Part shown: in pieces, positions 1 to 12,429 of the stretch
Position numbering within the stretch: the stretch's first letter is position 1
How the letters are laid out: the number at the start of each line of letters is the position of its first letter
NCBI GenBank assembly: GCA_024229515.1
Contig: JAAESI010000112.1
Location: forward strand, 62,001 to 126,000
From: Pseudomonadota bacterium
Lineage (GTDB): Bacteria > Myxococcota_A > UBA796 > UBA9615
Length of the DNA: 64,000 bases
Direction: 5' to 3'
The notes under the pieces: generated by a model
What the model saw: only the letters and a program-made list of their open reading frames with translations
Told to the model about the DNA's origin: nothing
Database searches by the model: none
Program-made: the position numbers and the translations under genes

Positions 1-1
1 C

Positions 2-1213
2 GACTCGGTGGGATGGGCCGCCTACGCCGCCCCGAGTCCCTCCTGGGAACTCTTCGCCGCGCAGGGGGACTCCTCGCTGGGGGTCTCCGTCGCATCGGCG
101 GGAGACGTCAACGGCGACGGCCGACCCGACGTCCTGCTCGGGGTCCCCGGGTACGACTCGTCCGCCACCAGCGAAGGCGCCGCCGCGCTGTTCCTCGGGA
201 CCTTCGCGGGCTTCTCCACGACGCCCGCCCTGCTCCTCGAAGGGGGCCAGCCGTACGCGTTCGAAGGCACCGCGGTGGCCGGACTGGGCGACATCGACGT
301 CGACGGCTTCGATGACTTCGCGATCGGCGCCCCCGGCTGGGACGCGCCCGACGGAAGCGACCTCGGACGCCTTCGCGTCTACGCGGGGAGCGCGACAGGC
401 CTCGATCCCAACCCGATCTTCGAAGTGGTCGGTGACATCCCCCACGGGGGCCTGGGCCGCAGCATCGCGGCTCTGCCCGACGCCGATGGAGATGGCCGTC
501 CCGAACTCGCGGTCGGCCAGCCGGGGCGGATGCACCCGGACGCCCCCGAGCTGGGGACCGTGCTTGTCTGGGATTCGACCCTGGGGCCGCTGCCCGTCTT
601 CAAGTCGACCGACCCGCAGGCCGGGTCCGGCTACGGCTGGTCGCTCGCATCCGCCGGTGACCAGAACGGCGACGGCGTCCCCGACCTCGCCGTCGGGGCC
701 CCCCTCTGGGTCGGCCTCGGAGGCCCGACCGGCCGGGTCGAAGTGCTCTTTGGCCTGCCCGGCGGTGTCGGCTCCATCGGTCAGCTGACGATTCCGGGGG
801 TCCTTCCCCAGGAGCGTGCCGGAGCCGCCCTTGCAGGCGGCGGAGACGTGGACGGCGACGGACTGCTCGACCTCGTCGTCGGTTCGCCGGGATGGTCCGG
901 TGACGATGTCGGCGAGGGGCGTATCGAGGCCTACGCGGGCGACGGCGGCGCTCCGCTGTTCCCCCCCGGCACCCTGGCGGGCGGCGCGCCCGGCGCCCAG
1001 CTGGGCGCCAGCATCGCGTGGCTCGGCGATCTCGACGGGGACGGCCGGCCCGAGCTCGGGGTCGGCGCGCCCACGGCCAACGACAGCAGCGCCGACGAGG
1101 GCGCGGTCCTTGTCTTCACGATGCCGTTGGGGATCCCCTGGGTGGCGACGACCCTTCGGGGTGACGATCCGGGGGGCCGACATCGCCGGTTCGGACGAGT
1201 TCACGCTGGCTGA
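2..1213 (+). CDS. FG-GAP repeat protein, 5' partial
   Basis: The frame is open from the first base of the window, so the start and signal peptide lie upstream; the GTG at 8 is probably internal. Six FG-GAP calcium-loop units of the form DxNxDGxxDhxhG are visible (for example DVNGDGRPDVLLG, DIDVDGFDDFAIG, DLDGDGRPELGVG), the pattern of an integrin-alpha-like beta-propeller exposed outside the cytoplasm. Ligand unknown. The repeat pattern stops near residue 380, after which the frame reads an Arg-rich tail and ends at 1213, while a HYDIN-like domain opens in another frame at 1161. The 3' end is therefore probably not the natural end. Confidence 0.75.
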   Translation, partial: DSVGWAAYAAPSPSWELFAAQGDSSLGVSVASAGDVNGDGRPDVLLGVPGYDSSATSEGAAALFLGTFAGFSTTPALLLEGGQPYAFEGTAVAGLGDIDVDGFDDFAIGAPGWDAPDGSDLGRLRVYAGSATGLDPNPIFEVVGDIPHGGLGRSIAALPDADGDGRPELAVGQPGRMHPDAPELGTVLVWDSTLGPLPVFKSTDPQAGSGYGWSLASAGDQNGDGVPDLAVGAPLWVGLGGPTGRVEVLFGLPGGVGSIGQLTIPGVLPQERAGAALAGGGDVDGDGLLDLVVGSPGWSGDDVGEGRIEAYAGDGGAPLFPPGTLAGGAPGAQLGASIAWLGDLDGDGRPELGVGAPTANDSSADEGAVLVFTMPLGIPWVATTLRGDDPGGRHRRFGRVHAG

Positions 1214-2243
1214 GTCTCAGCCGCTGCCGTGGCGGCTCGAGCCGGGGGACGTGCTGCCGGTCACGATCCGCTACACCCCGGCCGGCTCCGCCGAGTCCAG
1301 CGCCGTGCTCCTGATCACGTCGAACGACCCCGCCGAGGCCGAGGTCCCGGTGACGCTCCATGGCAACGGAAGCCTCGCGGAGATCCTGTTGGAGCCCGCC
1401 TGGCGCACGTTCGGCTCGCACCTCGTCGGCGACACGGACACCGTCACCATCACCGTCTCGAGCGTGGGCGCCGAGCCGTTGCGCATCGACGGCCTCTCGT
1501 ACCAGGGCGACGACGGTCTCCTGCTCGACTCGGCCCCCGCCCTGCCCCTGGAGCTCCTCCCGGGGGAGAGCCTGCCGCTGACGGTGAGCTTTGAGCCGGA
1601 GGACCCCGGCACGTTCTCTGGGACCCTGGTCGTCGCCTCCAGCGCCGGCCTCCTGCCGGAGGCGACGGCTTCGCAGACGGGGGAGGCAGCCCTGTCCCTT
1701 CCACTCCTCGAGGTCGAGCCCGCGTCGCTGAACTTCTCCGGGATCGGCATCGGCTGCGAGGCCGAGCGCGAGGTGACGCTCCGTTCGATCGGCAACGTGC
1801 CGGTGACCGAGCCGGAGCAGAGCGGCATCGCGGAGGACTACGTCGCGGAGTTCGAGACCCTGGCCGGCGGCCCCTCCCTCCTGATGATGAACGACATCAC
1901 CGGGGGCGAGTACGGCTGCAGCAGCTCCCTGGGGTACGCCGACCCCGGCGGCGGCTACCTGACCGCGACCGAGCTGACGGGGGGAGTCTCCGGCCTGATC
2001 TGCGACCCCGATTGGGGCGCCACGATCCAGGACCTGGCGCTCGAGACGGGACTCCTGACGTCATCGTTCATTCTGGCGGAGGAGCCGGTGCCGGTTACGG
2101 TCAACGTCTCCGTCGACATGGTCCCGTGGACCACCGGGTGGACGCTCGCGGGCACGTTGCTGAGCTTCGACGACGACTCCGCGCTCGAGCCGGGGTCGCT
2201 CGTCCAGGTCGACTACGTCGCGGCGGCGGAGTGCCTGCCCTGA
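1161..2243 (+). CDS. Choice-of-anchor D (HYDIN/ASPM-SPD2-like) protein, N-terminus missing
   Basis: An Ig-like choice-of-anchor domain enters mid-domain (VTIRGADIAGSDEF, then LPVTIRYTP and ITSNDP), followed by a second copy (LEPAWRTFGSHLVGD, LPLTVSFEP) and a third beginning (LEVEPASLNFSGIGIGC). The C-terminal part, with paired Cys, resembles the tail of large secreted myxobacterial anchor proteins. A GTG at 1161 could serve as start but lies inside the first domain, whose first strands and the usual signal peptide are absent. Either this is the distal half of the FG-GAP gene upstream, shifted by an indel with loss of sequence, or two genes joined by a deletion or assembly error. No known enzymatic role. 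Confidence 0.65.
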   Translation: MTIRGADIAGSDEFTLAESQPLPWRLEPGDVLPVTIRYTPAGSAESSAVLLITSNDPAEAEVPVTLHGNGSLAEILLEPAWRTFGSHLVGDTDTVTITVSSVGAEPLRIDGLSYQGDDGLLLDSAPALPLELLPGESLPLTVSFEPEDPGTFSGTLVVASSAGLLPEATASQTGEAALSLPLLEVEPASLNFSGIGIGCEAEREVTLRSIGNVPVTEPEQSGIAEDYVAEFETLAGGPSLLMMNDITGGEYGCSSSLGYADPGGGYLTATELTGGVSGLICDPDWGATIQDLALETGLLTSSFILAEEPVPVTVNVSVDMVPWTTGWTLAGTLLSFDDDSALEPGSLVQVDYVAAAECLP

Positions 2244-2255
2244 GAATCCGACGCG

Positions 2256-5114
<2,859 letters not shown>

Positions 5115-5152
5115 GTGCGGGGCTCTAGCACACGCAAATGCGGACGTCTCGA

Positions 5153-6205
5153 TCAGCCGCGCAGCAGGTCGTCCAGCTGGTCCAGATCGTCCCGCGCATT
5201 GAGCTGGTTCTGACCGAACAGGAACCGTCGGCCGGCCAACTCGAAGACGTCGCCGGGCTTGAGCCGCTGCTTCTCCGGGATGCGCTGCCCGTTGACCCGG
5301 ATGGTGCGCAGCACGCTCTCGGGCCGGATGGAGACCTGGTGGCCGTCACGCTCCAGCGTGGCCAGCAGCCCCTTCACGAGCCCGCCGCTGGCGATCTTGA
5401 CGTCCTCGCGGTCCGTCGACCCCAGCGTCATGGTCCCCTTGCGGACCTGGAACGACAGGTCGCCGTCGATCTCCTCGATCATCGGCGTGTCGAGGGCGTG
5501 GACATGCTCGACGAGCTCTCCCAGGGCCTTCCGGGGGAGACCGGCGGTGGTCCCCCGCTTCCCGGAAGACCCGGGACTAGGGTCCGGTTCGTCCTCGATG
5601 AGGATGTCGATCTCCGATCCTTGGACGAAGTGTCCAATGCCGCTCTTGCCGGTCTTGATGCCGATCTGACTCTCGTCTTCAGCGAACGCCTCGACGATGG
5701 GGACCTGGGTGTTGCTCTCCATCACCGGCCCCTTCTTCTTCCTGGGGGCGGGGGGAGGCTTCCGGTTGAGGCGGTTCGTGCGATGGGCTGGCGGCCCCGC
5801 CGGATCGGCGGCGGTGTGAGTGCGTGGACTCACGTCCGCGGACAGCTTCGGCGGCAGGTTCAGCCCCTTGCTGTTGTCGATGGAGGAGATCTGCATCGAG
5901 TCCAGATCCTCGACCCCATCCTCTTCCAGGAAGTGGAGCGTGTACCCCCCGATCACGACCGTGTCCCCGTGGAACAGGAGGCTCTTCTCGACGGCCTCCT
6001 TGTTCACGTAGGTGCCGTTCTTGGTGTTCAGATCCTGAATCATGAACCCGGCCACGCTCTGTCGGATGACCGAGTGGCGGCGGGAGACTCGAGAGTCCAA
6101 CAGTTGGATGTCGACGCCGTCAGCGCGGCCGATGACCACGGGCCGGTCCGGGAGGTAGAACACCCCCTCCAGACGACCGTTCCTCGTAATGCTCAGTTGA
6201 GCCAA
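5153..6205 (-). CDS. Protein with two FHA domains
   Basis: N-terminal FHA domain at about residues 20-90 ([25 protein letters not shown], shortened: [18 protein letters not shown]), which binds phosphothreonine. A Pro/Lys-rich linker follows, then a second, weaker FHA-like segment near residues 265-345 ([21 protein letters not shown] region). Probably a cytoplasmic adaptor in Ser/Thr-kinase signalling, common in myxobacteria; the partner is unknown. The start is TTG, chosen because GGAGG lies 5 bases upstream and the first residues [10 protein letters not shown] lead directly into the domain. It lies 38 bases upstream of gcvP on the same strand, but a functional link is not implied. Confidence 0.85.
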   Translation of the reverse strand: MAQLSITRNGRLEGVFYLPDRPVVIGRADGVDIQLLDSRVSRRHSVIRQSVAGFMIQDLNTKNGTYVNKEAVEKSLLFHGDTVVIGGYTLHFLEEDGVEDLDSMQISSIDNSKGLNLPPKLSADVSPRTHTAADPAGPPAHRTNRLNRKPPPAPRKKKGPVMESNTQVPIVEAFAEDESQIGIKTGKSGIGHFVQGSEIDILIEDEPDPSPGSSGKRGTTAGLPRKALGELVEHVHALDTPMIEEIDGDLSFQVRKGTMTLGSTDREDVKIASGGLVKGLLATLERDGHQVSIRPESVLRTIRVNGQRIPEKQRLKPGDVFELAGRRFLFGQNQLNARDDLDQLDDLLRG

Positions 6206-6210
6206 CCAAC

Positions 6211-6215
6211 CCTCC
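6211..6215 (-). promoter_or_regulatory. Ribosome binding site GGAGG deciding a TTG start
   Basis: GGAGG on the minus strand, 5 bases before the TTG at 6203-6205 of the FHA protein gene. No ATG or GTG in that frame fits the FHA domain start better. Confidence 0.6.
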
Positions 6216-6248
6216 AGTTCCCGTTCCCCCGGGGGGTAGATCCTACTC

Positions 6249-7271
6249 TTATCGGGGGACGGTCTGGAGTCCGGGGAACTGGACGTTCTGTCTTGGGTCG
6301 ATTCCCGTCATCTCGACCTGGGCCGATCCGATGGTGATTACGAACCCAAACGCGTCCATGTGCACGTTTCCGTCAGGCTCGACGGCGCCGGGCGGCGGCT
6401 CCGGGAATGGAGCGGCGAGCACGAACGCTTCCTTGATCGCCTCGTCGAACGCGGGCACCCCGCTGGCTTCGGCGATGTCGATCGCGTTGAGGGATCCGTC
6501 GGCGCCGATGAGGCCGGTCAGGACCACGGTGTACCGAGGCGCCCGCAGCGGGACCTGCGAGCGAGCGTTGGCCAACGTCTGGTCGGCGTAGAAGGAGACC
6601 AGCTGCTTCACCCGGTTCCACCACGACGCGTATAGCGTTTCGTGGGCGTTCAGGGCGGTCACGTCGGAGCGGTCCCGCTCGATCCAATCATTGGACGGGG
6701 AGCCGGCCATGCGCGTGTGCTCGTGGCTCACGGGGGCGGGCGCGTCGAGGCCGTCGCGGTTGGCCGCGTCCCAGAGGCTGGGCCGGTCGGGGAAGAGCGA
6801 GTACTGCCCGCGGCGGAACAGCTCGTTGCCGGAGACGGCGCCGGTGGACGGCCGCTCGACGTCGACGCCCTGCCGCTCTTCGAGCTCGTAGGCGTCCTCG
6901 GGGCTGTAGGTCGGGGCGGTCACCTCGCGATCCACGCGGAACCGGGGATCCACGGTCTCCTCCTCGACCTTGCTGTCGTACTCGGCGAGGAAGTCGGCCT
7001 CTTCAGGCTCTTCGGGCTCCTCCGGCGGGGCGATCTCGACGATCTGCCCCTCGGGCTCCTCCTGTTCGACGAGCTCCTCCTCCTCTTCCTCCTCCGCGGG
7101 AGGGGCGACCCGGAGCACGACCCGCATCGGGTTCCGATTTGCCTCGGGCGCGGGGCGCAGCCAGGTCACGTTCACGAACCACACGAACGCCGGCACATGC
7201 ACCAGCAGCGCGAGCATGACCGCGACGATCCAGGCGCCGTGGTTGGTTCGGTTGGACCTTCGAGGGGCCAT
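6249..7271 (-). CDS. TonB-family protein with acidic periplasmic spacer
   Basis: 340 residues. One N-terminal membrane helix (about residues 13-35, AWIVAVMLALLVHVPAFVWF), a very acidic Glu/Pro-rich stretch (EEEEEEELVEQEEPE region, residues 55-95), a long linker, and a C-terminal domain with the TonB signature (VVLTGLIGADGSLNAIDIAEASG, then a hydrophobic -AAPFPEPPP- strand). Family role: transmits inner-membrane energy to outer-membrane receptors. The usual Pro/Lys spacer is here Glu/Pro, so it may contact basic partners. No exbB/exbD adjacent. It is the first gene of a minus-strand pair with the FHA gene, 43 bases apart. Confidence 0.75.
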   Translation of the reverse strand: MAPRRSNRTNHGAWIVAVMLALLVHVPAFVWFVNVTWLRPAPEANRNPMRVVLRVAPPAEEEEEEELVEQEEPEGQIVEIAPPEEPEEPEEADFLAEYDSKVEEETVDPRFRVDREVTAPTYSPEDAYELEERQGVDVERPSTGAVSGNELFRRGQYSLFPDRPSLWDAANRDGLDAPAPVSHEHTRMAGSPSNDWIERDRSDVTALNAHETLYASWWNRVKQLVSFYADQTLANARSQVPLRAPRYTVVLTGLIGADGSLNAIDIAEASGVPAFDEAIKEAFVLAAPFPEPPPGAVEPDGNVHMDAFGFVITIGSAQVEMTGIDPRQNVQFPGLQTVPR

Positions 7272-7313
7272 CCGGGAAGGATAGTGCCTCGGGCCAGCGT
7301 CCGACAGGGCCTC

Positions 7314-9962
7314 TTACTGCCGGCGGCGGGTCCGGGCGAGGGCGGCGCCGAGCATCAGCATCAGGAGAGCGACGCCGGGCCGGGTCGGGCCGGCGTAGGT
7401 GCTGTTGCAGTCCTCGCCGCAGGACTGGACCGCGCGCTGCTCGCGCGGCTCCTCGCCCGAGACGCAGACACGGGGGTAGTCGGGCGACTCCAGCGCTTCG
7501 AACAGCTCCGGGCGCGCGATCGCCATGGCCGACAGGTAGCTCAGGGTGGCGGCCCACAGGTGCGGGGTGGAGACGCGCTGATCGACCCGGTCGGCGACGC
7601 CGTCCCCGTCGTCGTCGATGTTGGCCCACACCTCGCCCACGTGGCGGGTGCCGGGGAGGGCGAAGGTGACCGCCATGTCGTACACGGCGCGCATGTTGTC
7701 GTCGGTCTGCTCGCCGTCGGGGGCGTTGTCGCCGCTCCAGTAGCGGCCCAGCTGCAGCGTCTTCTTGTTCTCGTACGCCGCGCCCTCGCCCACGAGGTTG
7801 ACCGCGTCGTCGACCTCGCCGTGGATGCGCGTCGCGAAGGCGTCCAGGGCGGCGCGCTCGAACGCTTCGACCTCAAGCCGTCGCTCGCCGGGGGTGGCGC
7901 CATCGGAGAAGAGCTCGTCCAACGACGAATCGATGGACAGCGGCTCGGGCCAGAGCACCCAGTCGGGACGCTCGCCCGCCCACGCACCCGTGTCCTCGTC
8001 GTAGTCGACCGAGAAGGCGACGGCGGCGAGCTCGTGCGCCCGCTCGGCCCAATAGGCGTGCTCGTCGGTGGCGTCCAGGCACAGCAACTCGGCGGTGCGG
8101 GCGGCGGCGAGCAGGCCCATGCGGGTGGTGACGGTGGAGTAGATGCTGACGGTGAAGAGCGGGTTGTCGTCCTCGTTGGCGCGGCAGGGCCGCAGGGACT
8201 CCCACTGGCCCGCCTCCATGGCCGCGCGGCGGGCGTCGGCGTCCGGGACCGTGCCTTCACCGAGCGCCTCGTAGACCGGGTACCAGGCGGGGAAGCCGGC
8301 CTCCGGGGTGGTGCCGGCGACGGCGGGGTGGTCATCGGCGACGCAGCCGGCGAGCAGGCGGGCGCCAGCTTCCATGGTGGGCCACAGTCCGGCGAGCGTG
8401 GCGCGGCGAGCTTCGTCGTTGGGGGCGAAGGCGGCGTGGGCCCAGATGCCCCACAGCATGAGGCCGACCTGGTCGATCTCGAACGCGTTGAACGACGTCG
8501 TGCTCGGCTGCCCGTCCGCGTAGTAGTTCATGAACCACGCGCCCGGGGGGCTGACCAGGCTGCCCGTGTCGGGGTGCAGCACCGCCTCGGGGTTCTGCAC
8601 GCCGGCGAGGAACTGCTTGTGCCGGGTGACGAACTCGTACTCGCCTGCGAGGTCCATCGCGAGGTCGAAGAAGACGGAGTCGCGCGGCCAGTCGTGGTGG
8701 TAGCTGGGCTGCGTGGCGAAGGCGGCGACCGTCGCGGTGGCGTCGCGGTCGGTGCCCTGGAGGATCGCCAGGAGCGCGCGCCGGGAGAAGTGGGCGAACT
8801 CGGGGTCGAGGCCGTCGGGCATCGCCCAGGTCGCGGCGCGGGCTTCCCAGGCGGCGTCGGTGCGGGCGAGGGCGGCGTCGAAGCCGTCGGCGCGCGCCGA
8901 CTGCATCACGTCCAAGGCGTCGGTCGAGGTCGCGCCGAGGCCGACGAAGCTGTCCACGATCGCCTCCTCGGGCGCGGACGCGGAGGCGAAGTCGAGTTCC
9001 CACAGGAGGGCCGCGTTGGCGCTGCAGCCGGCCGCGGGGGAGCCGCCGAGGGTGCCGTCGGCGATGTCGACGAACGCGCCCTGGGGAGCCCACGACCAGG
9101 CGCCGTCGCCCGTGCAGGGGCCGCCTTCGCGGCCGATCTGGAAGCTGTCGGGGGCGGTCGCTCCGCCAAACGCGAGGAAGGCGCCGTCGCCGTCCGCCGC
9201 CGTCCGGGCGAGGGCGAGGCCGTGGTCCTGCCAGATGGTCGGGCTGTCCCAGTCGCCGGCCATCAGCTCGGCCAGCCCTTCGGCGGTCGCGCCTCGCGCG
9301 GTGCCGTGGACGACGGCGTTGGCCTCCGGCTCCCACCAGGCGAGCAGGTCGTGGTCGTCGTCGAAGTCGGCCAGGGGGGCGGTGGCGAGGTCGTCCGGCT
9401 TCGTCGCCGCGGGGGCCGCGTTCTCGTACAGCACGTAGGAGGCCGCGAGCACGCTGGAGCCTTCGTCGCGGCGGATGCGGGCCCGGCGCACGAGCGCGTC
9501 TCGCTCGCCATCGACGAACAGGATCTCATCGACGGTCAGGCCGAGGCCGTCGTGGCGGGCCAGGGTCTGCACCGCGCCGCTGACCTCGGTCACGTACGAC
9601 TGCTGCACGACCCAGGGCTCGTCGCGGAACCACGTCAGCTCGGTGCCGTCGGCGGTCTCCACCCACAGCCCGGCGAACACGCCCATGTCCTCGTCGGCGC
9701 CGAACCGGGGCTGGCTGCGCGCGTCTTCGTCGGCGCTGCTCTCGTAGTCGAGCTGCTCGTAGAAGGTCGGCGACGGCCAGCTCAGCACGGTCAGCTCGCC
9801 CCGGGCCGAGACGCCTACGGACAGGCCTCCGTTGCCGGTCTGGGCGTTGACGTTGGTGGCACCAAAGCGGTGCTCCTGGATGTCGATGTCGTGCGCGCTC
9901 GCGGGGGCGGCGGCGGCGACGGCCAGCGCGAGGCCGGCGGTGAGGGGGCGCAGGGCGGTCAC
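7314..9962 (-). CDS. Secreted GH15-like glycosidase with MYXO-CTERM-type tail
   Basis: Signal peptide at the N-terminus (LAVAAAAPASA-HDIDI). The middle of the 882-residue chain has the alpha/alpha-barrel pattern of glucoamylase/glucodextranase-like enzymes: SYHHDWPRDSVFFDLAMDL is the substrate-binding W-P-R-D motif, followed by regularly spaced helices. The N-terminal 250 residues look like a beta-sandwich. The C-terminus ends with CGEDC, a hydrophobic helix and RTRRRQ, a surface-sorting tail of MYXO-CTERM type. Probable substrate: an alpha-linked glucan, not determined. GTG start, overlapping the stop of the upstream M1-like gene by GTGA, so the two are translationally coupled. Confidence 0.75.
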   Translation of the reverse strand: MTALRPLTAGLALAVAAAAPASAHDIDIQEHRFGATNVNAQTGNGGLSVGVSARGELTVLSWPSPTFYEQLDYESSADEDARSQPRFGADEDMGVFAGLWVETADGTELTWFRDEPWVVQQSYVTEVSGAVQTLARHDGLGLTVDEILFVDGERDALVRRARIRRDEGSSVLAASYVLYENAAPAATKPDDLATAPLADFDDDHDLLAWWEPEANAVVHGTARGATAEGLAELMAGDWDSPTIWQDHGLALARTAADGDGAFLAFGGATAPDSFQIGREGGPCTGDGAWSWAPQGAFVDIADGTLGGSPAAGCSANAALLWELDFASASAPEEAIVDSFVGLGATSTDALDVMQSARADGFDAALARTDAAWEARAATWAMPDGLDPEFAHFSRRALLAILQGTDRDATATVAAFATQPSYHHDWPRDSVFFDLAMDLAGEYEFVTRHKQFLAGVQNPEAVLHPDTGSLVSPPGAWFMNYYADGQPSTTSFNAFEIDQVGLMLWGIWAHAAFAPNDEARRATLAGLWPTMEAGARLLAGCVADDHPAVAGTTPEAGFPAWYPVYEALGEGTVPDADARRAAMEAGQWESLRPCRANEDDNPLFTVSIYSTVTTRMGLLAAARTAELLCLDATDEHAYWAERAHELAAVAFSVDYDEDTGAWAGERPDWVLWPEPLSIDSSLDELFSDGATPGERRLEVEAFERAALDAFATRIHGEVDDAVNLVGEGAAYENKKTLQLGRYWSGDNAPDGEQTDDNMRAVYDMAVTFALPGTRHVGEVWANIDDDGDGVADRVDQRVSTPHLWAATLSYLSAMAIARPELFEALESPDYPRVCVSGEEPREQRAVQSCGEDCNSTYAGPTRPGVALLMLMLGAALARTRRRQ

Positions 9963-12355
9963 TCGGTGGGCTCCTCAGGCGCGGCCGGGGGCGGCGCCAG
10001 GTCCTTGTCCTTCTTCAGGCTCGCGGCGAGCGCGAGGTGCAGCGGATCCATCGCGACCCGCTTGGGCATGTCCTCGGGCTTCCACCGCATCACCACGGTC
10101 GGCTGGTACATCCGCGCGATCTTCGTCTCCTTGGCCGTCAGGCCCCGGATCAGCTGCACGGGGATGTCGACCGGGATGAAGGTGTCGGCCTCCTGCTCCA
10201 GGATCACGATGACCTCGCCCGCTTCCTTGTCGATGATCGTGTTCCAGCGCACGTGCGGCAGCGCGTTGGAGTGGATCGCGGTCGTCAGTGTGTCCGTGAC
10301 GCTCGAGTCGGACATCGCGCCGACGACCTCGAGCAGCAGCTCTTCGCTCAACCCGCGCGACGAGGCGCGGTTGATCAGGGTCGTCATCGTCGTCTTGAAG
10401 GCGGGGCCGTCGAGCCGGTTGATCAGCCAGTTGATCACCAGGGGGCCCTTGCCCCAGGCCTGGGCCGGGAAGCCGTCCCCCATCAGGCTACCGTAGCCCA
10501 GGGGACGGGCCTGCGGCGCCCACCCGATCATCTCCTGCTGCATGAGGTTCAGGCGCTCCTTCATCGCTCCTTCGCCGACGGCGGCGCGCGTAAAGATGAG
10601 CCCTGTCCACTGCGCCAGCGCCTCACCGATCCAGGTGTGGCGCGGACCCGCCGACGGGATCATGTGGCCCCACCACTGCCGGGTCAGGTCTACGACCCGG
10701 GTGTACTTCGTGGACTCGATGGGCGTGATCATGAGGCGGTCGTAGACGGCGGATTCGCGCACGGACTGCGCCGGCGTGGTGACCGGCGAGTTGCTCAGCA
10801 CCATGCCCGTCGGCCCCTCCATCCAGCCCTGCCAGGGGTGCGTCTGCGACGGCGGCACGCAGTCCCAACTGGAGTTGGAGTTGCCCCAGTTGTTCGCGGG
10901 GTAGGCCACGTTCTCGACGACGTGGAGGGTCGTGTAGGGGTAGGTGCCCCAGATCGACGCGATGAAGTCGAGCATGCCGCGGACCGGGGTGGCGGAGCCT
11001 CGAATCTCCTTCTCACTGCCGGCGGGGAGCCAGACGATGATGCGCGGGTTGGTGCCCTGCTGGTCCTCGGGGGTGTGGATCATGTCGCCGACCACCAGCG
11101 ACAGCGTCTTCACGCCCGACGGCTCCTCGTAGACGAAGTGCCAGCCTTCCTTCTCCTTGCGCAGCTCCTTCAGGTCCCCGGGGGCGACGGCGCTGAAGAA
11201 GCGCGGTATGTGCGCCTCCACCCGCGATCCGAAGCGGTCCAGCGAGAGGTTCCGGGGGTACCAGGCCCACGGACCCAGAGGGGTGAAGAAGGTGTCGGGC
11301 CGACCCTGCACGGGGATGCCCTGGGTCATCGGCCCGGAGTATTCGATGGTCAGGTGCACCGACTCGCCGGGCTGCAGCGGCTTGTCCAAGGGGATGATCA
11401 CGCGGTTCTTGCGGTGGACGGCGGCGAGCGCGTTGTCGTCGCCGTCGGTGACGCGCGTGATCTTGATCCGGTCCAGATCGGACTGCCCGATGCAGATGGC
11501 ACGCTCGGATTCCAGCTCGAACACCACCGCTCGAAGCGTGCGGTCCGCGCGGGTCGCCACCAGGTCGATGTCCGCCACGATGGCGGCGTCCATCAGGTTG
11601 CGGTTGTTCATGGGGCCCGACGTGGGGAACCAGACATCCAGCGCGACCTCGGTGACGTCGTAGCCGGTGCCGACCTCGGACGAACTGCCGAAGCTGGCGA
11701 GCACGTCCAGCTCGGGGGGGCGCGCGCCCAGGGGATTGGCGGTGAAGATCGTCGTGGTCTCACCCGAGATCAACCCGCCGCGGGGGTTGTGCAGGTAGGT
11801 CGTCCAGGTCGCGCCCCCGGCGATCCGGAAGTCCGCGTACAGGTGCCCTCCGACGTGTCCGCCGCCGAACAGGTCGATCAGCTGGTCGATCACCAGGTGC
11901 GGGGCGTCGCGGGTCCACAGGGTGTCCTCCAGCAACGCCGTGCGGGCCTCGAAGAGGCGGAAGCTGGCGCCGCTGGGGTCGCTGTCCTCGGCCCACTCGC
12001 GTTCGCCCTGCAGATCGTCGAGGGTCGAGTCGCTGAAGCGGAGGTGCCCGGCGCCGAAGGGGCGCTCCAGGAGCTGTCCTTCGACCGTGTACACAGCGGT
12101 GCCGAGGCCGTCGAAGATCAGCCCGATGACGCGGCCGTCGTTGCGCTCGATGGGGAAGAACCGCCCATCTTCGAACGTCGCCGTCATCCCCGGGCGCTCC
12201 AGCACCTGGCCGTCGGCGGGGAAGCTGCGCTTGTTGTTCAGCGCCCGACTGTCGAGTCGGGTGGCGGTCTCCACCACCTGCTCGGGCGTGACCGCAAACG
12301 CGGGCGCGGCGGTCAGGAGGAGCGCGAACGCGGGCAGCAATGCGATTCGGTGCAT
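9959..12355 (-). CDS. M1 aminopeptidase-like exported protein lacking zinc ligands
   Basis: 798 residues from the ATG at 12355, chosen because it begins a clean signal peptide (MHRIALLPAFALLLTAAPAFA). The N-terminal region is M1-like beta-sandwich, followed by a gluzincin-like region: FIASIWGTYPYTTLHVVE matches the family's segment before the active site. Where M1 enzymes have HELAHQWWG this protein has VDLTRQWWGH (near residue 553): both zinc His and the catalytic Glu are replaced, though the downstream WxxEALAxW Glu remains. Probably a non-catalytic binding protein or scaffold. C-terminus Lys/Pro-rich. Coupled to the glycosidase gene downstream. The open frame extends further upstream, but that part is low-complexity antisense to the next gene. 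Confidence 0.7.
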   Translation of the reverse strand: MHRIALLPAFALLLTAAPAFAVTPEQVVETATRLDSRALNNKRSFPADGQVLERPGMTATFEDGRFFPIERNDGRVIGLIFDGLGTAVYTVEGQLLERPFGAGHLRFSDSTLDDLQGEREWAEDSDPSGASFRLFEARTALLEDTLWTRDAPHLVIDQLIDLFGGGHVGGHLYADFRIAGGATWTTYLHNPRGGLISGETTTIFTANPLGARPPELDVLASFGSSSEVGTGYDVTEVALDVWFPTSGPMNNRNLMDAAIVADIDLVATRADRTLRAVVFELESERAICIGQSDLDRIKITRVTDGDDNALAAVHRKNRVIIPLDKPLQPGESVHLTIEYSGPMTQGIPVQGRPDTFFTPLGPWAWYPRNLSLDRFGSRVEAHIPRFFSAVAPGDLKELRKEKEGWHFVYEEPSGVKTLSLVVGDMIHTPEDQQGTNPRIIVWLPAGSEKEIRGSATPVRGMLDFIASIWGTYPYTTLHVVENVAYPANNWGNSNSSWDCVPPSQTHPWQGWMEGPTGMVLSNSPVTTPAQSVRESAVYDRLMITPIESTKYTRVVDLTRQWWGHMIPSAGPRHTWIGEALAQWTGLIFTRAAVGEGAMKERLNLMQQEMIGWAPQARPLGYGSLMGDGFPAQAWGKGPLVINWLINRLDGPAFKTTMTTLINRASSRGLSEELLLEVVGAMSDSSVTDTLTTAIHSNALPHVRWNTIIDKEAGEVIVILEQEADTFIPVDIPVQLIRGLTAKETKIARMYQPTVVMRWKPEDMPKRVAMDPLHLALAASLKKDKDLAPPPAAPEEPTE

Positions 12356-12429
12356 CGATATTCCAGGCGAAGGGGGCCGGTTTGTACCACCGATGGCGAA
12401 GACCCGCGATCGGGTCCAAGATTCCGGCC

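Noticed and set aside
6642..10496. A 1284-codon open frame on the plus strand opposite the TonB-like, GH15 and M1-like genes
   Set aside because: It is antisense to three clearly recognisable genes, its product is Gly/Val/Arg-rich low complexity, and such long mirror frames are common at this GC content.
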